This document shows, one piece after another, positions 32,886-42,605 of a stretch of 64,000 bases of DNA; within the stretch, counting starts at the first letter, position 1, and every line of letters starts with the position of its first letter. This DNA comes from Clostridia bacterium (GTDB lineage Bacteria > Bacillota > Clostridia > Oscillospirales > Acutalibacteraceae). The stretch is from positions 217,602-281,601 of the forward strand of contig JAFTXJ010000009.1 in NCBI GenBank assembly GCA_017461625.1, written 5' to 3'. The notes beneath the pieces are model-generated. The model made no database searches, was not told the origin of the DNA, and saw only the letters and a list, made by a program, of their open reading frames with translations. The position numbers and the translations under genes are program-made.

Positions 32886-34140
32886 CGCATTTACCTCCCA
32901 ATAAAATAAAATCATCAAAAAACGACGGATAAGATTTGTTAACTGCCTGAGCATTTTTTACTTCTACATCCCCACCTGAGCAAAGAGCAGCAACAGCACA
33001 GGACATCACCATACGGTGATCATTAAAACTGTCAACACAACCGTTAAGGCAAAGATCGGGTTTACCTTTTATCATTAATCCGTCTTCATGCTCAGTAACC
33101 TCTGCACCTAAAGTATTAAGTGCAGTTGCCACGGCAGAAAGACGGTCACTTTCTTTGATTCTGAGCCTGCCGGCATTGTAAATTTTGGTTTCACCTTTGG
33201 CAAAAGATGCAACTACCGACAAAATCGGCACTAAGTCGGGAATCTGCGAAGCATCAATATCAATGCCGTGAAGCTCTTTTGATTTCACAAAAACGCTGTC
33301 TTCTTCCCATTTAACATCAGCACCGAAACGGCTGAGCAGATTTACAATTTCTTTATCCCCTTGCAAGGAATTTTTGAAAACATTTAAGTATCTGACCTCG
33401 CCTTTTATGGCGGCAGCCGACAAAAAGAAAGCTGCATTTGACCAGTCACCGTCAGAGGAATATACATCTTTCTTAACCGAATATTGTGACGAGCTTTCAA
33501 CACTATAGGTTGTGCCTTCAACTGAAACATTCACGCCAAATTCGCCCATTGTTCTGACGGTCATATCAATATATTTTTTTGACTCAACGGGAGGTAAGAT
33601 TTTAATTTTTCCTCCTCCGATTAACGGCAAAGCAAACAAAAGCCCTGTGATAAACTGCGAGCTGACGTTGCCCTCAATCTGAAATTCGGCAGATTTAAGC
33701 CGACCTGAAACCAAAAGAGGGAATTCCCCTTGCTTTGAAAAAGAGCATCCGTTTTGCTTCATCACAGTTGCAAGTGGCTCCAGTGGCCGCTGTGCAAGCC
33801 TGCCTCTGCCGATGAAAAGGCTGTCAGCACCCAAAGCTGCTGCAACAGGAATCATAAAACGGATAGTTGAACCGCTTTCACCGCAATCAAGGGTTGCATT
33901 TTTATTCAGATTTTTGCCGATTGGTATAACATCTGCACCAAGTCCGTCAACCGTTATCTTTGCCCCGAGAGAGTTGAGGCATGAAACGGTAGCATTTATA
34001 TCCTCTGATGTTGCAGAAAAATTAACTCTGCTTTGTCTGTCGGCAAGGGCAGCACAAATCAAAGCCCTGTGAACATCTGACTTTGAAGGAATTGCACTAA
34101 CCGTGCCCGTTATACCGTTACCGCTGAGTCTAACATCCAT
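32875..34140 (-). CDS. aroA: EPSP synthase
   Basis: 421 residues. SKSDVHRALI, GESGSTIRFMIP (PEP site; LDCGESGSTIR), SDGDWSNAAFF, RIKESDRLSA and FNDHRMVMS are visible. It transfers enolpyruvate from PEP to shikimate-3-phosphate. The active-site residues are complete. Which glyphosate class it belongs to was not determined. Confidence 0.96.
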   Translation of the reverse strand: MDVRLSGNGITGTVSAIPSKSDVHRALICAALADRQSRVNFSATSEDINATVSCLNSLGAKITVDGLGADVIPIGKNLNKNATLDCGESGSTIRFMIPVAAALGADSLFIGRGRLAQRPLEPLATVMKQNGCSFSKQGEFPLLVSGRLKSAEFQIEGNVSSQFITGLLFALPLIGGGKIKILPPVESKKYIDMTVRTMGEFGVNVSVEGTTYSVESSSQYSVKKDVYSSDGDWSNAAFFLSAAAIKGEVRYLNVFKNSLQGDKEIVNLLSRFGADVKWEEDSVFVKSKELHGIDIDASQIPDLVPILSVVASFAKGETKIYNAGRLRIKESDRLSAVATALNTLGAEVTEHEDGLMIKGKPDLCLNGCVDSFNDHRMVMSCAVAALCSGGDVEVKNAQAVNKSYPSFFDDFILLGGKCDVL

Positions 34141-34142
34141 AA

Positions 34143-35198
34143 TTAAATACCACTTTTTATAAAATCAAGAACTTGAGAAACAGGCACTTTTTTAAGAACA
34201 CATTTACCCATAACTTCAGGAATTACAAGGCTGATTGTGCCACCTGTCCGTTTTTTATCATTTAACGTCACATCATAAAGCTCTTCTGCAGAAAATTCAC
34301 TTTCAGTGGGTAATGAATTGTTTTTGAGAGCTTCAATTATATCATCGGTGCAATTTTCATTGACCCAACCCAAAGCGTAAGAAGCCTTGGCGGCAATAAC
34401 CATACCGATTGCCACTGCATTACCGTGAGAGATACCGAAGTTACTGCATTTTTCCACGGCATGACCGATAGTGTGACCAAAATTGAGAAGCTGACGCTCA
34501 CCTTTATCATGTTCATCGGCTTCAACAACATCACGCTTTAATTCAACACAACGGGTGATAATTTTTTCAATATTCTTTTTAACATCACTGTTTTTAACAA
34601 GGTTAAACAGGTCTTTGTCAAAAATTACACCGTATTTAATAACCTCAGCCATACCTTCGGCAAAGATTTCGGGCTCAAGGGTGTCAAGGGCATTATAATC
34701 GCAAAGCACCAAATCAGGTTGATAAAATGCACCGGCAAGGTTTTTACCTGCTTTTAAGTCAACGGCTGTTTTTCCGCCTACAGATGAATCTACCATTGCA
34801 AGGAGTGTGGTAGGCATCTGCACAAAACGAATACCCCTGAGGAACACTGCCGCTGCAAAGCCTGCCATATCACCTGTTACACCGCCACCGAGGGCGACAA
34901 CGGTATCGCTTCGAGTAACTCGGTTTTCTGCCATAAATTCAAGAAGCTGAGATAAAGTATCGATATTTTTCGATTCTTCACCGTTTTTGAAGATAAATTC
35001 AACAGTTTCATACCCTGCAGAGACAAATGAAGCCTTCACCTTTTCGAGGTAAAGAGGTGCAACCTTGTCATCGGTAACCAAAACAACCTTGCAAGTACCA
35101 AAAATAGCTTTGCAACGCTCGCCTGCCGAGGACATTATTCCTTTTTCAATCACAACATCATAACAACCTGATGCGTTAACTCTTACTGTTGCTGACAC
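34143..35198 (-). CDS. aroB: 3-Dehydroquinate synthase
   Basis: 351 residues, NAD- and metal-dependent cyclisation of DAHP. KNGEESKN, GGGVTGDMAGF, TTLLAMVDSSVGGKTAVD and LNFGHTIGHAVE (metal His) are family motifs. It overlaps the tyrA end by 23 bases, suggesting coupled translation. Confidence 0.96.
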   Translation of the reverse strand: MSATVRVNASGCYDVVIEKGIMSSAGERCKAIFGTCKVVLVTDDKVAPLYLEKVKASFVSAGYETVEFIFKNGEESKNIDTLSQLLEFMAENRVTRSDTVVALGGGVTGDMAGFAAAVFLRGIRFVQMPTTLLAMVDSSVGGKTAVDLKAGKNLAGAFYQPDLVLCDYNALDTLEPEIFAEGMAEVIKYGVIFDKDLFNLVKNSDVKKNIEKIITRCVELKRDVVEADEHDKGERQLLNFGHTIGHAVEKCSNFGISHGNAVAIGMVIAAKASYALGWVNENCTDDIIEALKNNSLPTESEFSAEELYDVTLNDKKRTGGTISLVIPEVMGKCVLKKVPVSQVLDFIKSGI

Positions 35199-36030
35199 GT
35201 TTATCAGCCCTTTCTTTCTTTTGTGTGCCGTCTCTCAAAAGCTCAATCAATGTTTTTTCATCATTGGCTTTAATAGCGTCACTGTATTGTTTTAAATTCT
35301 CAATGAGAGTATCAATTTCAAAAATAATATTTTCTCTGTTTTCTAAGAAAAGCTCGGTCCACATCGGCTCATTAAGCTTAGCAACTCTTGACAAATCTTT
35401 ATAGCTTCCCGCAGAAAAACCTCGCTGATCCATAGCATTAGGGCTTTTAACATAAGCATTTGAGATAATATGAGGCAACTGTGAGGTGTAGCCGATTACC
35501 CTGTCGTGCTGTTCAGGGGTGGTGAACTGCACCCTGCCGAAGCCGATTGACAAAAATAAATCTCTTGTTTTTTCTCTGATGGGGATACTTGCCTTTTCCT
35601 GCGGAGCAAGGAGCATTGTAGCACCTTTGTATAAGTTTGCCCTTGAATGGCGAAAACCTGAAAACTGAGTACCTGCCATTGGGTGACCACCAATAAATTC
35701 AAAACCTGCTTCATCGGCAACAGGATAAAGCTCTTGACAAACTTTGATTTTGGTTCCTCCGCAGTCAACAACTATTGCATCCTTTTTGAATTTTGATGCA
35801 TTTGCTTTAACATAATCTATAGTGCCCTGAGGATAAGCAGAAACAATAACAAAATCACATTCGCCGATGTTGCTGTTATCCAATGCACCGTCAACCGAGC
35901 CGACAAGCTCGGCTGCAAGGATTTCACTTTCTTTAATGTCATAGCCAAAAACTGTATGGCTTGTGTTTTCTTTTATGGCCTTTGCCATTGAACCGCCTAT
36001 AAGTCCAAGGCCTACAACTCCGATTTTCAT
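35176..36030 (-). CDS. tyrA: Prephenate dehydrogenase
   Basis: 284 residues. GVVGLGLIGGSMAKAI is the NAD-binding start, GGHPMAGTQFSGF and the later TSQLPHII hold the prephenate site. It gives 4-hydroxyphenylpyruvate for tyrosine. No ACT domain is fused, so feedback control, if any, is by another route such as the leader peptide. Confidence 0.95.
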   Translation of the reverse strand: MKIGVVGLGLIGGSMAKAIKENTSHTVFGYDIKESEILAAELVGSVDGALDNSNIGECDFVIVSAYPQGTIDYVKANASKFKKDAIVVDCGGTKIKVCQELYPVADEAGFEFIGGHPMAGTQFSGFRHSRANLYKGATMLLAPQEKASIPIREKTRDLFLSIGFGRVQFTTPEQHDRVIGYTSQLPHIISNAYVKSPNAMDQRGFSAGSYKDLSRVAKLNEPMWTELFLENRENIIFEIDTLIENLKQYSDAIKANDEKTLIELLRDGTQKKERADKRVSNSKS

Positions 36031-36040
36031 ACATTCAACC

Positions 36041-37057
36041 TCAATCCATTGTTTTGCCTACAACATTCAAAATGCTCTGAACGTCCTGAGAAAGCTTTTC
36101 AAAACGTTCGGGTGTAAGTGCCTGAGGTCCGTCACACATAGCATGCTCAGGGTCATTGTGAACCTCAACCATAATTCCGTCTGCACCCACAGCAGCTGCA
36201 GCAAGGGAAAGAGGATGAACCATATCAGCAATGCCTGCCGCATGGCTCGGGTCAACAACAACAGGAAGATGGGACATCTTCTTAAGCATTGGTACGGCAG
36301 AAATATCAAGCGTATTTCGTGTGGCAGTTTCAAAGGTACGGATACCTCTTTCACAAAGAATTACGTTTTCGTTACCGCCTGCCATAATATACTCTGCACT
36401 CATAAGAAGCTCCTGCAAGGTATTTGCAAGACCACGCTTGAGAAGAATGGGTTTATCTGTTTTACCAAGCTCTTTGAGAAGCTCAAAGTTTTGCATATTT
36501 CTTGCACCAACCTGGAAAACATCAACATTTTCTATGAACAAATCAATATGAGCAGCATCCATAATTTCAGTAACAATGGGCAATCCGGTTTCATTTGATG
36601 CAGCCTTCAAAAGGCGGATTCCCTCATCACGCATACCCTGGAAAGCATACGGTGAAGTTCTTGGCTTGAATGCACCACCACGAAGAAGCTTTGCTCCTGC
36701 TGACTTTACATCACGGGCGATTGAGCAAATTTGTTCTTCAGACTCAACAGAGCAAGGCCCGGCAATAATCTGAAAATGACCGCCACCGATTTTAACACCA
36801 TTGATGTCAATAACGGTATCATCAGGATGAAACTTACGGTTAGCTGACTTAAACGGCTCAGAAATACGGGTTACGTTTTCAACCATACTAAGCCCCTGAA
36901 TCAAATCAATATCCAGTCGGCTTGTGTCACCGACAAGACCAACGATTGTGCTGTATTCACCGTTACTGATATGAACATCAATATCCTGACTTTTAAGCCA
37001 GGCAGTAAGGGTTTCGATTTGTTTTTGGTCTGTTTCTTTTTTTAATGTTAATACCAT
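36041..37057 (-). CDS. aroF: 3-Deoxy-7-phosphoheptulonate synthase (class I-beta type)
   Basis: 338 residues from ATG 37057 (MVLTLKKETD), with GGAGGT six bases upstream. N-terminal ferredoxin-like regulatory domain (residues 1-70) and DAHP synthase barrel: GPCSVES, LLRGGAFKPRTSPYAF, VTEIMDA, LLKRGLANTLQE, PVVVDPSHAAG and DGIMVEVH. It condenses PEP with erythrose-4-phosphate, the first pathway step. First gene of the operon, behind the attenuator. Confidence 0.95.
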   Translation of the reverse strand: MVLTLKKETDQKQIETLTAWLKSQDIDVHISNGEYSTIVGLVGDTSRLDIDLIQGLSMVENVTRISEPFKSANRKFHPDDTVIDINGVKIGGGHFQIIAGPCSVESEEQICSIARDVKSAGAKLLRGGAFKPRTSPYAFQGMRDEGIRLLKAASNETGLPIVTEIMDAAHIDLFIENVDVFQVGARNMQNFELLKELGKTDKPILLKRGLANTLQELLMSAEYIMAGGNENVILCERGIRTFETATRNTLDISAVPMLKKMSHLPVVVDPSHAAGIADMVHPLSLAAAAVGADGIMVEVHNDPEHAMCDGPQALTPERFEKLSQDVQSILNVVGKTMD

Positions 37058-37081
37058 AAAAATACCTCCGCTATACAACAG

Positions 37082-37120
37082 TATAAAAACAAAAAGTTCC
37101 GTAGCGTTTCACTACGGAAC
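37082..37120 (-). terminator. Attenuator terminator of the aro operon
   Basis: Minus strand perfect 9-bp stem GTTCCGTAG/CTACGGAAC (37112-37120 with 37096-37104), then TTTTTGTTTTTATAC. It lies between the leader peptide and aroF, 25 bases before aroF. Its 5' arm (37112-37117, CCGTAG) can instead pair with CTGCGG at 37158-37163 inside the leader-peptide gene, and AGCTT/AAGCT (37124-37128 with 37143-37147) pairs within that alternative stem. Confidence 0.9.
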
Positions 37121-37140
37121 AAAAGCTTTAAAAATTACAT

Positions 37141-37233
37141 TCAGCTTGAAAATTTTACCGCAGGGAAACAGACCTTATCGTAAAAACAGATAAAGTAATA
37201 ATAAAAATATTCATTGTAAAAACGATTGAACAT
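37141..37233 (-). CDS. Phe/Tyr-rich leader peptide of the aro operon
   Basis: 30 codons, ATG at 37233, TGA at 37141-37143, with GGAG seven bases upstream. Thirteen residues are aromatic: seven Phe and six Tyr, including the run EYFYYYFICFY. Lack of charged tRNA-Phe or tRNA-Tyr would stall the ribosome in the run. The antiterminator segment CTGCGG (37158-37163) lies 3' of it and would be free to pair, and the operon would be read. A ribosome reaching the stop would cover this segment and let the terminator form. Sequence and spacing were read directly; the mechanism follows the E. coli pheA/trp leader model. Confidence 0.85.
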   Translation of the reverse strand: MFNRFYNEYFYYYFICFYDKVCFPAVKFSS

Positions 37234-37261
37234 TTTCTGTCTCCTTTTGGTTGATGGAGGC

Positions 37262-37290
37262 ATTGTAGCACTTTAAAGCGCTGATGTCAA
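37262..37290 (-). promoter_or_regulatory. Promoter of the aro operon
   Basis: Minus strand TTGACA (37285-37290), exactly 17 bases, TACAAT (37262-37267), about 30 bases before the leader peptide. Confidence 0.85.
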
Positions 37291-37306
37291 CAGTTTTTAA
37301 AGAATT

Positions 37307-38212
37307 TTATTCCTTTTCCTCTTTTTTATTTGATTTTTTAATTCCTCTGTAAACAGCACAGGTTGTCACGGCCACAGCACACAACGCTCCAACGGCAGTA
37401 AGCACCTTCTTTTTTACCGAAGAATTATCAACAACCTGCTGAGATAAATTGACTGTTGATGTCATTTCATCGGTTTCAGGTTGATTTTCATAATTTGCAT
37501 AGTTATTTGTTTTTACTTTATTAAAAGTAAAAGAATCATCACTGTTACCTTTTGAAGATGAGTTCTTTCGGGTGGACTTGGTGGATTTTTTAGTTTTACT
37601 TGCCGTATTTCCACTATCATCATTATTTTTATCGGCACTTGTTTTATTTTTCGAAGAGCTTTCTTCAGCAGATGTAGGTTCCATATCGTCATTAACAAAG
37701 CCATCTATAACCGATAAATCAAAAGTAAAAACATTTGACGGCATCGAGTTGCAGTCACAAAGTCTGACACTCAGCGTATCGTTGCCTGAAAATCCGTGCT
37801 TCACGCCAAGCATTATTTCATAAACAATGTTTTTAGAGCCTGTATCATAGGCCATGGCATATTCAATATTGTAAAGATTTTCATTATATGGCGAATTACC
37901 CGTACCCTTTAAAAAGATCTCATCATCACCATTGAGCGACAGCAAAACGGCCGAATTCTCTGCAGAAGAAATATCATCCACTCTCATAGAAAAACACAGA
38001 TAAAGCTGATTGCTCTGCACCTTTGGAATCAAGCGCATATATGCAAAATTCACTCCGTTATTAAATCCATCGGGATTTTCAAAAGAATAAACAGCACTGT
38101 CCATCCACTCATCATTGTGAGGGATTCCGTCATACTCAATTCCAAAGCAAGAAAAAGAGCAACAGATAAATATAACCACGGTCAACAAAAAACCTATGAT
38201 TCTTTTAAACAT
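37307..38212 (-). CDS. Anchored surface protein of unknown function
   Basis: 301 residues. Signal peptide (FKRIIGFLLTVVIFICC), a folded extracellular region to about residue 180 with EYDGIPHNDEWMDS that faintly recalls CBM9/DOMON-like beta domains, then a long Ser/Lys/Thr/Asn-rich linker, and a C-terminal membrane helix followed by a Lys/Glu tail. The layout is of a protein anchored in the membrane and spanning the wall. Next to a mannosidase gene but nothing confirms sugar binding. Confidence 0.7.
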   Translation of the reverse strand: MFKRIIGFLLTVVIFICCSFSCFGIEYDGIPHNDEWMDSAVYSFENPDGFNNGVNFAYMRLIPKVQSNQLYLCFSMRVDDISSAENSAVLLSLNGDDEIFLKGTGNSPYNENLYNIEYAMAYDTGSKNIVYEIMLGVKHGFSGNDTLSVRLCDCNSMPSNVFTFDLSVIDGFVNDDMEPTSAEESSSKNKTSADKNNDDSGNTASKTKKSTKSTRKNSSSKGNSDDSFTFNKVKTNNYANYENQPETDEMTSTVNLSQQVVDNSSVKKKVLTAVGALCAVAVTTCAVYRGIKKSNKKEEKE

Positions 38213-38228
38213 CTTTATCAGCCCTTAC

Positions 38229-41200
38229 TCAGTTGATTTTTAAAGTAATGATTTCAAAAGGTTTGGCCATAAACTTAACCGTGTTGCCGTCAAGCTCAAC
38301 TTCACCGATTTCATTTTCCATCATATCGCAAAGCTTAGCCGACTTAACTTCAAAGCCAAAATCAAGCTCAACTGCCGTACGCTTGTTATAAGCCTCGTAA
38401 CCTCTGAGAATGAGGGAATCGCTGTCTTCAGCCATTTTCAGTGTTTCAACAACAAAGTTATCAGCATTGCAGCTTACAAAAGAATACTCTTCAGGCAAAA
38501 CACCATCTTGCTTTGAAACAGGAACGGCAATCATTGGATTATTAAGGTCATATGCCAATTGAACAGTGCCTGCTTCACGGAAATCTCCACTGTGCGGATA
38601 AAGTGAATATGTAAATGAATGAACAATTTTATCAGCATTGGGGTCAGGATGTGTGCCACACTTGAAAAGAGAAATTTTCATTGTACCGTCTTTAACATTG
38701 TGTCCGTATTTGCAATCGTTCAAAAGGCTTACACCGTAATCATACTCTGCCATATCCATAAACTTATGGGCACATACCTCAAACTTGGCAGCATCCCATG
38801 AAGTGTTTTGATGAGTTGAACGCTGAACATTACCAAACTGGATTTCATAAGTTGCTTTATCGGTGTTTACATTAACATCAAAGGCAGACTTTACAAAATA
38901 GTGTTCCTGTTTCCAATCAGAAACAGTTACAAAATCAATTTTTGGAGAGTTGTTATAGAAACAGATTTTCTGGCAAAAATCGGATTCAAGGAATTTACGC
39001 TTAACATAGAAGCCGAAGCGTTCACCTTCATCGAAGAATTTCACTTCTTCAACAGAATTGATTTCATACATAGTATCTTCATAATAAGCAGAGATTTCCC
39101 AGTTGTCATAGCAATAAGGGTAATCCTCATATGCCTGAATAACATTGGCTCTTCCGCCCTCACGCAAAACTTCGCGATTGTTGCATTTATCGAAAATTCT
39201 CGATATTACATAATCATCATTAAATTCAACGATATAGTACTTAGTTTCAAGGGTTTTGCCGTTTAATTTATAATCAGCAACACTCTTTTGTGGAGTGATT
39301 ACTTTGTATCCCTTTGCAGGAATATCTTCAGCATAAATAACCTCACCGTTATATTCAACGGGGGCACTGTTTTTAAATGAATTGGGATTGAATACAAGCA
39401 AACCGCCATCGGTTTTTATGTTGGAAGCAATCGCTGCCCTTGCACCGTCAAGAACACAATTACCCTTCTCTTTTACAATTGCATAATCCTCATCGCATTT
39501 GTCGTAAACAGATGCAATTGATGAACCCGGAAGAATATCGTGGAACTGATTAAGAAGAATAGTCTTCCAACCGCTGTTGAGCTTCTCCCTGTCATAATTG
39601 AAGTCTGTAAGCATTTTTGCCATATATGCAGTAGTCTCAGCGTTCTGATAAAGAAATTCGCATTTTCTGTTATTCTTTTTATTTTTAGCAACAGAAGTAT
39701 ATGTTCCGCGATGAAATTCGAGATAAAGCTCACCCACCCACTTTGGAAGCTTGGGGTTATTCTCAAGCTTTTGACGCATTCTTTCAACATAGTCGCCTGC
39801 AAACTCAATCCGGGTTTTTGGAATACCCGGGATACCGTGTTGAAGTCTTCTGCCATATTCAAGGTTTGCATCGGTAGGTCCGCCACCACCGTCACCGTGA
39901 CCAAAGGTTACGATTGTGTTGCTGTTAAGTTCCTTTGGCTCATAGCGTTCAAAAGAGCCTTTTACCCACTTTGGCTCAAGCATCGGAGTGTATGAAGAGC
40001 CAAAGCCCTTCTCACCTGCTCTTTTAGCTGTAAGGAAAGTTGCAAACACACTTGTGCCGTCAATTCCGTACCAATTAAAACTGTCGTACGGCATACGGTT
40101 AAATTCATTCCAACTGATTTTGGATGTTACAAACTTATTGATACCGCATTTCTGAAGAACCTGAGGCATTGCCGCACTGTAACCAAAAACATCAGGTAAC
40201 CAGAGCATTGAATTGTCTTTATCGAACTCCTGTTTAAAAAAGCGTTTACCAAAGAGGAATTGACGAACAAAGCTTTCACCACTCATAAGGTTGCAGTCAG
40301 CCTCAAGCCACATACCGCCCTCAACTTCAAATCTGCCTTGCTTTATGAGCTCTTTTACGTCTTTATAAAGCTCGGGTGCATCTTCTTTAAGAAAATCAAA
40401 AAGCTGAGCCTGAGATGACATAAACTTATATTCAGGATATTTTTTCATCATTTCAACAACGCTTGAAAATGAACGCTGAGTCTTTTCTCTTGTCTGTGCA
40501 TAAGTCCAACGCCACGCTACATCAATATGGGTATGGCCAATGCAGGAAGCAACCATTCCGTTTTCACCGCAGACCTTACCGTAAAACTCAGTTTCCATAT
40601 ATTCACTTGCCTTTTTGACCGAGTCAATAAAAGACTGCTTACCGGGCGAACGCCAATCAACAAGACAAAGAGCTTCACGCAAGCATGGCTTGATTGCATT
40701 ATATTCAACTGAATTTTTATCAAGAACAAGCAAAGCCTCATAAGGAACCTTAATATCATAATAAAACTTTTCAACATCACGCTGAAAAAGGCAAAGCTCA
40801 CAGTGGAACTCACACAATTCACCCTGAGGCACAGAATAGGCATAGATATGAATATCCTGCTCAGCCTTTGTTGAATCAAGCTTCAGGTAGCGGTGATTAC
40901 AGTCTATACCTCTGACTAATTTTCCGTCAACATAAACAAGATACTGAGGCTCCCAATGTTGCTCTGACGGGGTGGTGCTTGCAATATAAAGCTCCACATC
41001 TTCACCCAAAAGCTCTTCGGGAATGGCAAGATGAGTGTAAAACCAACGATGCTCTTCAGGGTCTGTTCCCCATCGCTCATATTCACCGAAAGAATCCCAT
41101 GTATTCATATCTGTGGGAACAACATTGTCTGTTTTATAATCGCATTTTTTTGTTTTGAGGTCGGTTATTTTTTGCCTAATGGGGGTAATCTGCTTTTCAA

Positions 41201-41252
41201 GCTCGCCAAGCATGGTTTCAATTTTTTCTATTGATAAATCATTTAAAATCAT
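38229..41252 (-). CDS. Alpha-mannosidase, GH38
   Basis: 1007 residues, no signal peptide, so probably cytoplasmic. An N-terminal beta domain of about 230 residues is followed by the GH38 catalytic domain: CIGHTHIDVAWRW (zinc His/Asp), LPDVFGYSAAMPQ with nucleophile Asp354, and GHGDGGGG. A long C-terminal beta-sandwich region completes the family layout. It trims alpha-mannose from imported N-glycan or mannan oligosaccharides. It precedes the anchored surface protein by 17 bases and follows a glycosyltransferase gene by 5. Confidence 0.94.
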   Translation of the reverse strand: MILNDLSIEKIETMLGELEKQITPIRQKITDLKTKKCDYKTDNVVPTDMNTWDSFGEYERWGTDPEEHRWFYTHLAIPEELLGEDVELYIASTTPSEQHWEPQYLVYVDGKLVRGIDCNHRYLKLDSTKAEQDIHIYAYSVPQGELCEFHCELCLFQRDVEKFYYDIKVPYEALLVLDKNSVEYNAIKPCLREALCLVDWRSPGKQSFIDSVKKASEYMETEFYGKVCGENGMVASCIGHTHIDVAWRWTYAQTREKTQRSFSSVVEMMKKYPEYKFMSSQAQLFDFLKEDAPELYKDVKELIKQGRFEVEGGMWLEADCNLMSGESFVRQFLFGKRFFKQEFDKDNSMLWLPDVFGYSAAMPQVLQKCGINKFVTSKISWNEFNRMPYDSFNWYGIDGTSVFATFLTAKRAGEKGFGSSYTPMLEPKWVKGSFERYEPKELNSNTIVTFGHGDGGGGPTDANLEYGRRLQHGIPGIPKTRIEFAGDYVERMRQKLENNPKLPKWVGELYLEFHRGTYTSVAKNKKNNRKCEFLYQNAETTAYMAKMLTDFNYDREKLNSGWKTILLNQFHDILPGSSIASVYDKCDEDYAIVKEKGNCVLDGARAAIASNIKTDGGLLVFNPNSFKNSAPVEYNGEVIYAEDIPAKGYKVITPQKSVADYKLNGKTLETKYYIVEFNDDYVISRIFDKCNNREVLREGGRANVIQAYEDYPYCYDNWEISAYYEDTMYEINSVEEVKFFDEGERFGFYVKRKFLESDFCQKICFYNNSPKIDFVTVSDWKQEHYFVKSAFDVNVNTDKATYEIQFGNVQRSTHQNTSWDAAKFEVCAHKFMDMAEYDYGVSLLNDCKYGHNVKDGTMKISLFKCGTHPDPNADKIVHSFTYSLYPHSGDFREAGTVQLAYDLNNPMIAVPVSKQDGVLPEEYSFVSCNADNFVVETLKMAEDSDSLILRGYEAYNKRTAVELDFGFEVKSAKLCDMMENEIGEVELDGNTVKFMAKPFEIITLKIN

Positions 41253-41257
41253 AAAAC

Positions 41258-42457
41258 TTACCTCATTAACTTGTATAAATCTGTAACCTTTTCAGCGTTT
41301 GAAAAATCTGCTGAAGAAAGATTTGTTCTGATTTTTTGCTGAAGCTGTGCGTTGTTGATAAAATCTGCGATTCCCTTGGCACAAAGGTCATTTGACAAAG
41401 GAACAATTGCACCGTCAACACCGTTGTTTATCTGCCCGGCCGAGGTGGAATAATCAGTTATCACCACAAGCTTTTGTAAAATTAATGCCTCGTTAACCGT
41501 AACAGCATTACCCTCATATCTTGACGGCTGAATGTAATAGTCGCACCACTTGATATAGGGATACGGATTTTCTTTTTTGCCGAGGATAATTACGTTATCT
41601 TCCATACCCGCTTTTTGAATATTTGCCTTTATAAGCTCGGTATCAGTTCCGTAGCCGATTACATACCACTTAACATTGAGCTTATACTTTTCAATAAGCT
41701 GTTTGCAGATAAACGGCAGATTGTCAAAATTCTTGGCAGGGCAGAATCTTCCGATTGAAAGAAGATTGATTGCACCGGTACGAGGCATTTCTTTGTGGGG
41801 CTCAAATTCGGTTGATTTAGCCTTAATAAACTCCGCAGGGTGCATATTGGGTATAACCGTAATTTTATCTTTTAGTTCAGGCAAAGCTTTTAAAAAGCTG
41901 TGAGTAACCTCTTGCGATATTGAAATTATTCTGTCATAAGCTGACCACATTTCAAGCTCAGAGTGTCTGTCAATTTCAACTGCCGAATAGTCCGTATGAA
42001 TCCATGCAATTTTAACCTTACCTTTTACCTTTTGGGCAGCAAAATAATGTGGCGTTAAAAAACTGATTACAAGGTCATATTCTTCGTCTGAAATCATAGG
42101 CATAAACTTAACGGTATATTTTTGACTGTAATTTATCAAAACATCGGCACCGTCTTTTATTCCGTTTTGAATTATAAATTCATCGGCCTTCTTTTTGCCG
42201 AGATATCTGCCGAAAGCAACACCGAACTTCATCTTTTTTATCACCTGTGAAGCAGGAACCGCCATACAGGCATAAGCAGAGTTTTCAGGCAGAATTTTCA
42301 CCTTATCCGGGATAAAATCAAACAGCTCACCTGTGTGACGTTCCAGAAACAAATCCACCGAAAACCTGCTGTAATCAATATTGTTAAGGAGACCGAGCAA
42401 AGCTCTTTCTGCACCACCCAATTCCATTGCATGGGATACTATCAGTATTTTTTTCAC
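41258..42457 (-). CDS. Glycosyltransferase family 4
   Basis: 399 residues from GTG 42457 (VKKILIVSHAMELGGAERA), chosen because GGAGGT lies before it; the frame continues 62 codons upstream through AT-rich noncoding sequence. Two-domain GT-B fold: GGAERA near the N-terminus, LLSIGRFCPAKNFD and PSRYEGNAVTVNEAL (E-x7-E motif) in the C-terminal half. It transfers a sugar from a nucleotide donor, acceptor unknown. First gene of the operon with the GH38 enzyme. Confidence 0.9.
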   Translation of the reverse strand: MKKILIVSHAMELGGAERALLGLLNNIDYSRFSVDLFLERHTGELFDFIPDKVKILPENSAYACMAVPASQVIKKMKFGVAFGRYLGKKKADEFIIQNGIKDGADVLINYSQKYTVKFMPMISDEEYDLVISFLTPHYFAAQKVKGKVKIAWIHTDYSAVEIDRHSELEMWSAYDRIISISQEVTHSFLKALPELKDKITVIPNMHPAEFIKAKSTEFEPHKEMPRTGAINLLSIGRFCPAKNFDNLPFICKQLIEKYKLNVKWYVIGYGTDTELIKANIQKAGMEDNVIILGKKENPYPYIKWCDYYIQPSRYEGNAVTVNEALILQKLVVITDYSTSAGQINNGVDGAIVPLSNDLCAKGIADFINNAQLQQKIRTNLSSADFSNAEKVTDLYKLMR

Positions 42458-42488
42458 GCAGACACCTCCAACAATGCTAATCCAATTT

Positions 42489-42517
42489 ATTATAATATTG
42501 TCGTTTTTCAATGTCAA
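42489..42517 (-). promoter_or_regulatory. Promoter for glycosyltransferase-mannosidase operon
   Basis: Minus strand TTGACA (42512-42517), 17 bases, TATAAT (42489-42494). Consensus match. Confidence 0.85.
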
Positions 42518-42569
42518 CCGCAAACGGCTATAATTCAATATTTTCACTATATAAAGTTTAAAATAAATC

Positions 42570-42600
42570 AAAAAAGAGCCGAGGTGTAACCCTCGACTCA
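42570..42600 (-). terminator. Terminator of the phage-derived module
   Basis: Minus strand stem GAGTCGAGG/CCTCGGCTC with one mismatch, then TTTTTTG, six bases past the holin stop. Confidence 0.85.
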
Positions 42601-42605
42601 GTATA

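Noticed and set aside
37082-37290. T-box riboswitch before the aro operon
   Set aside because: The leader is short, lacks a T-box sequence and is explained by a leader peptide and terminator.
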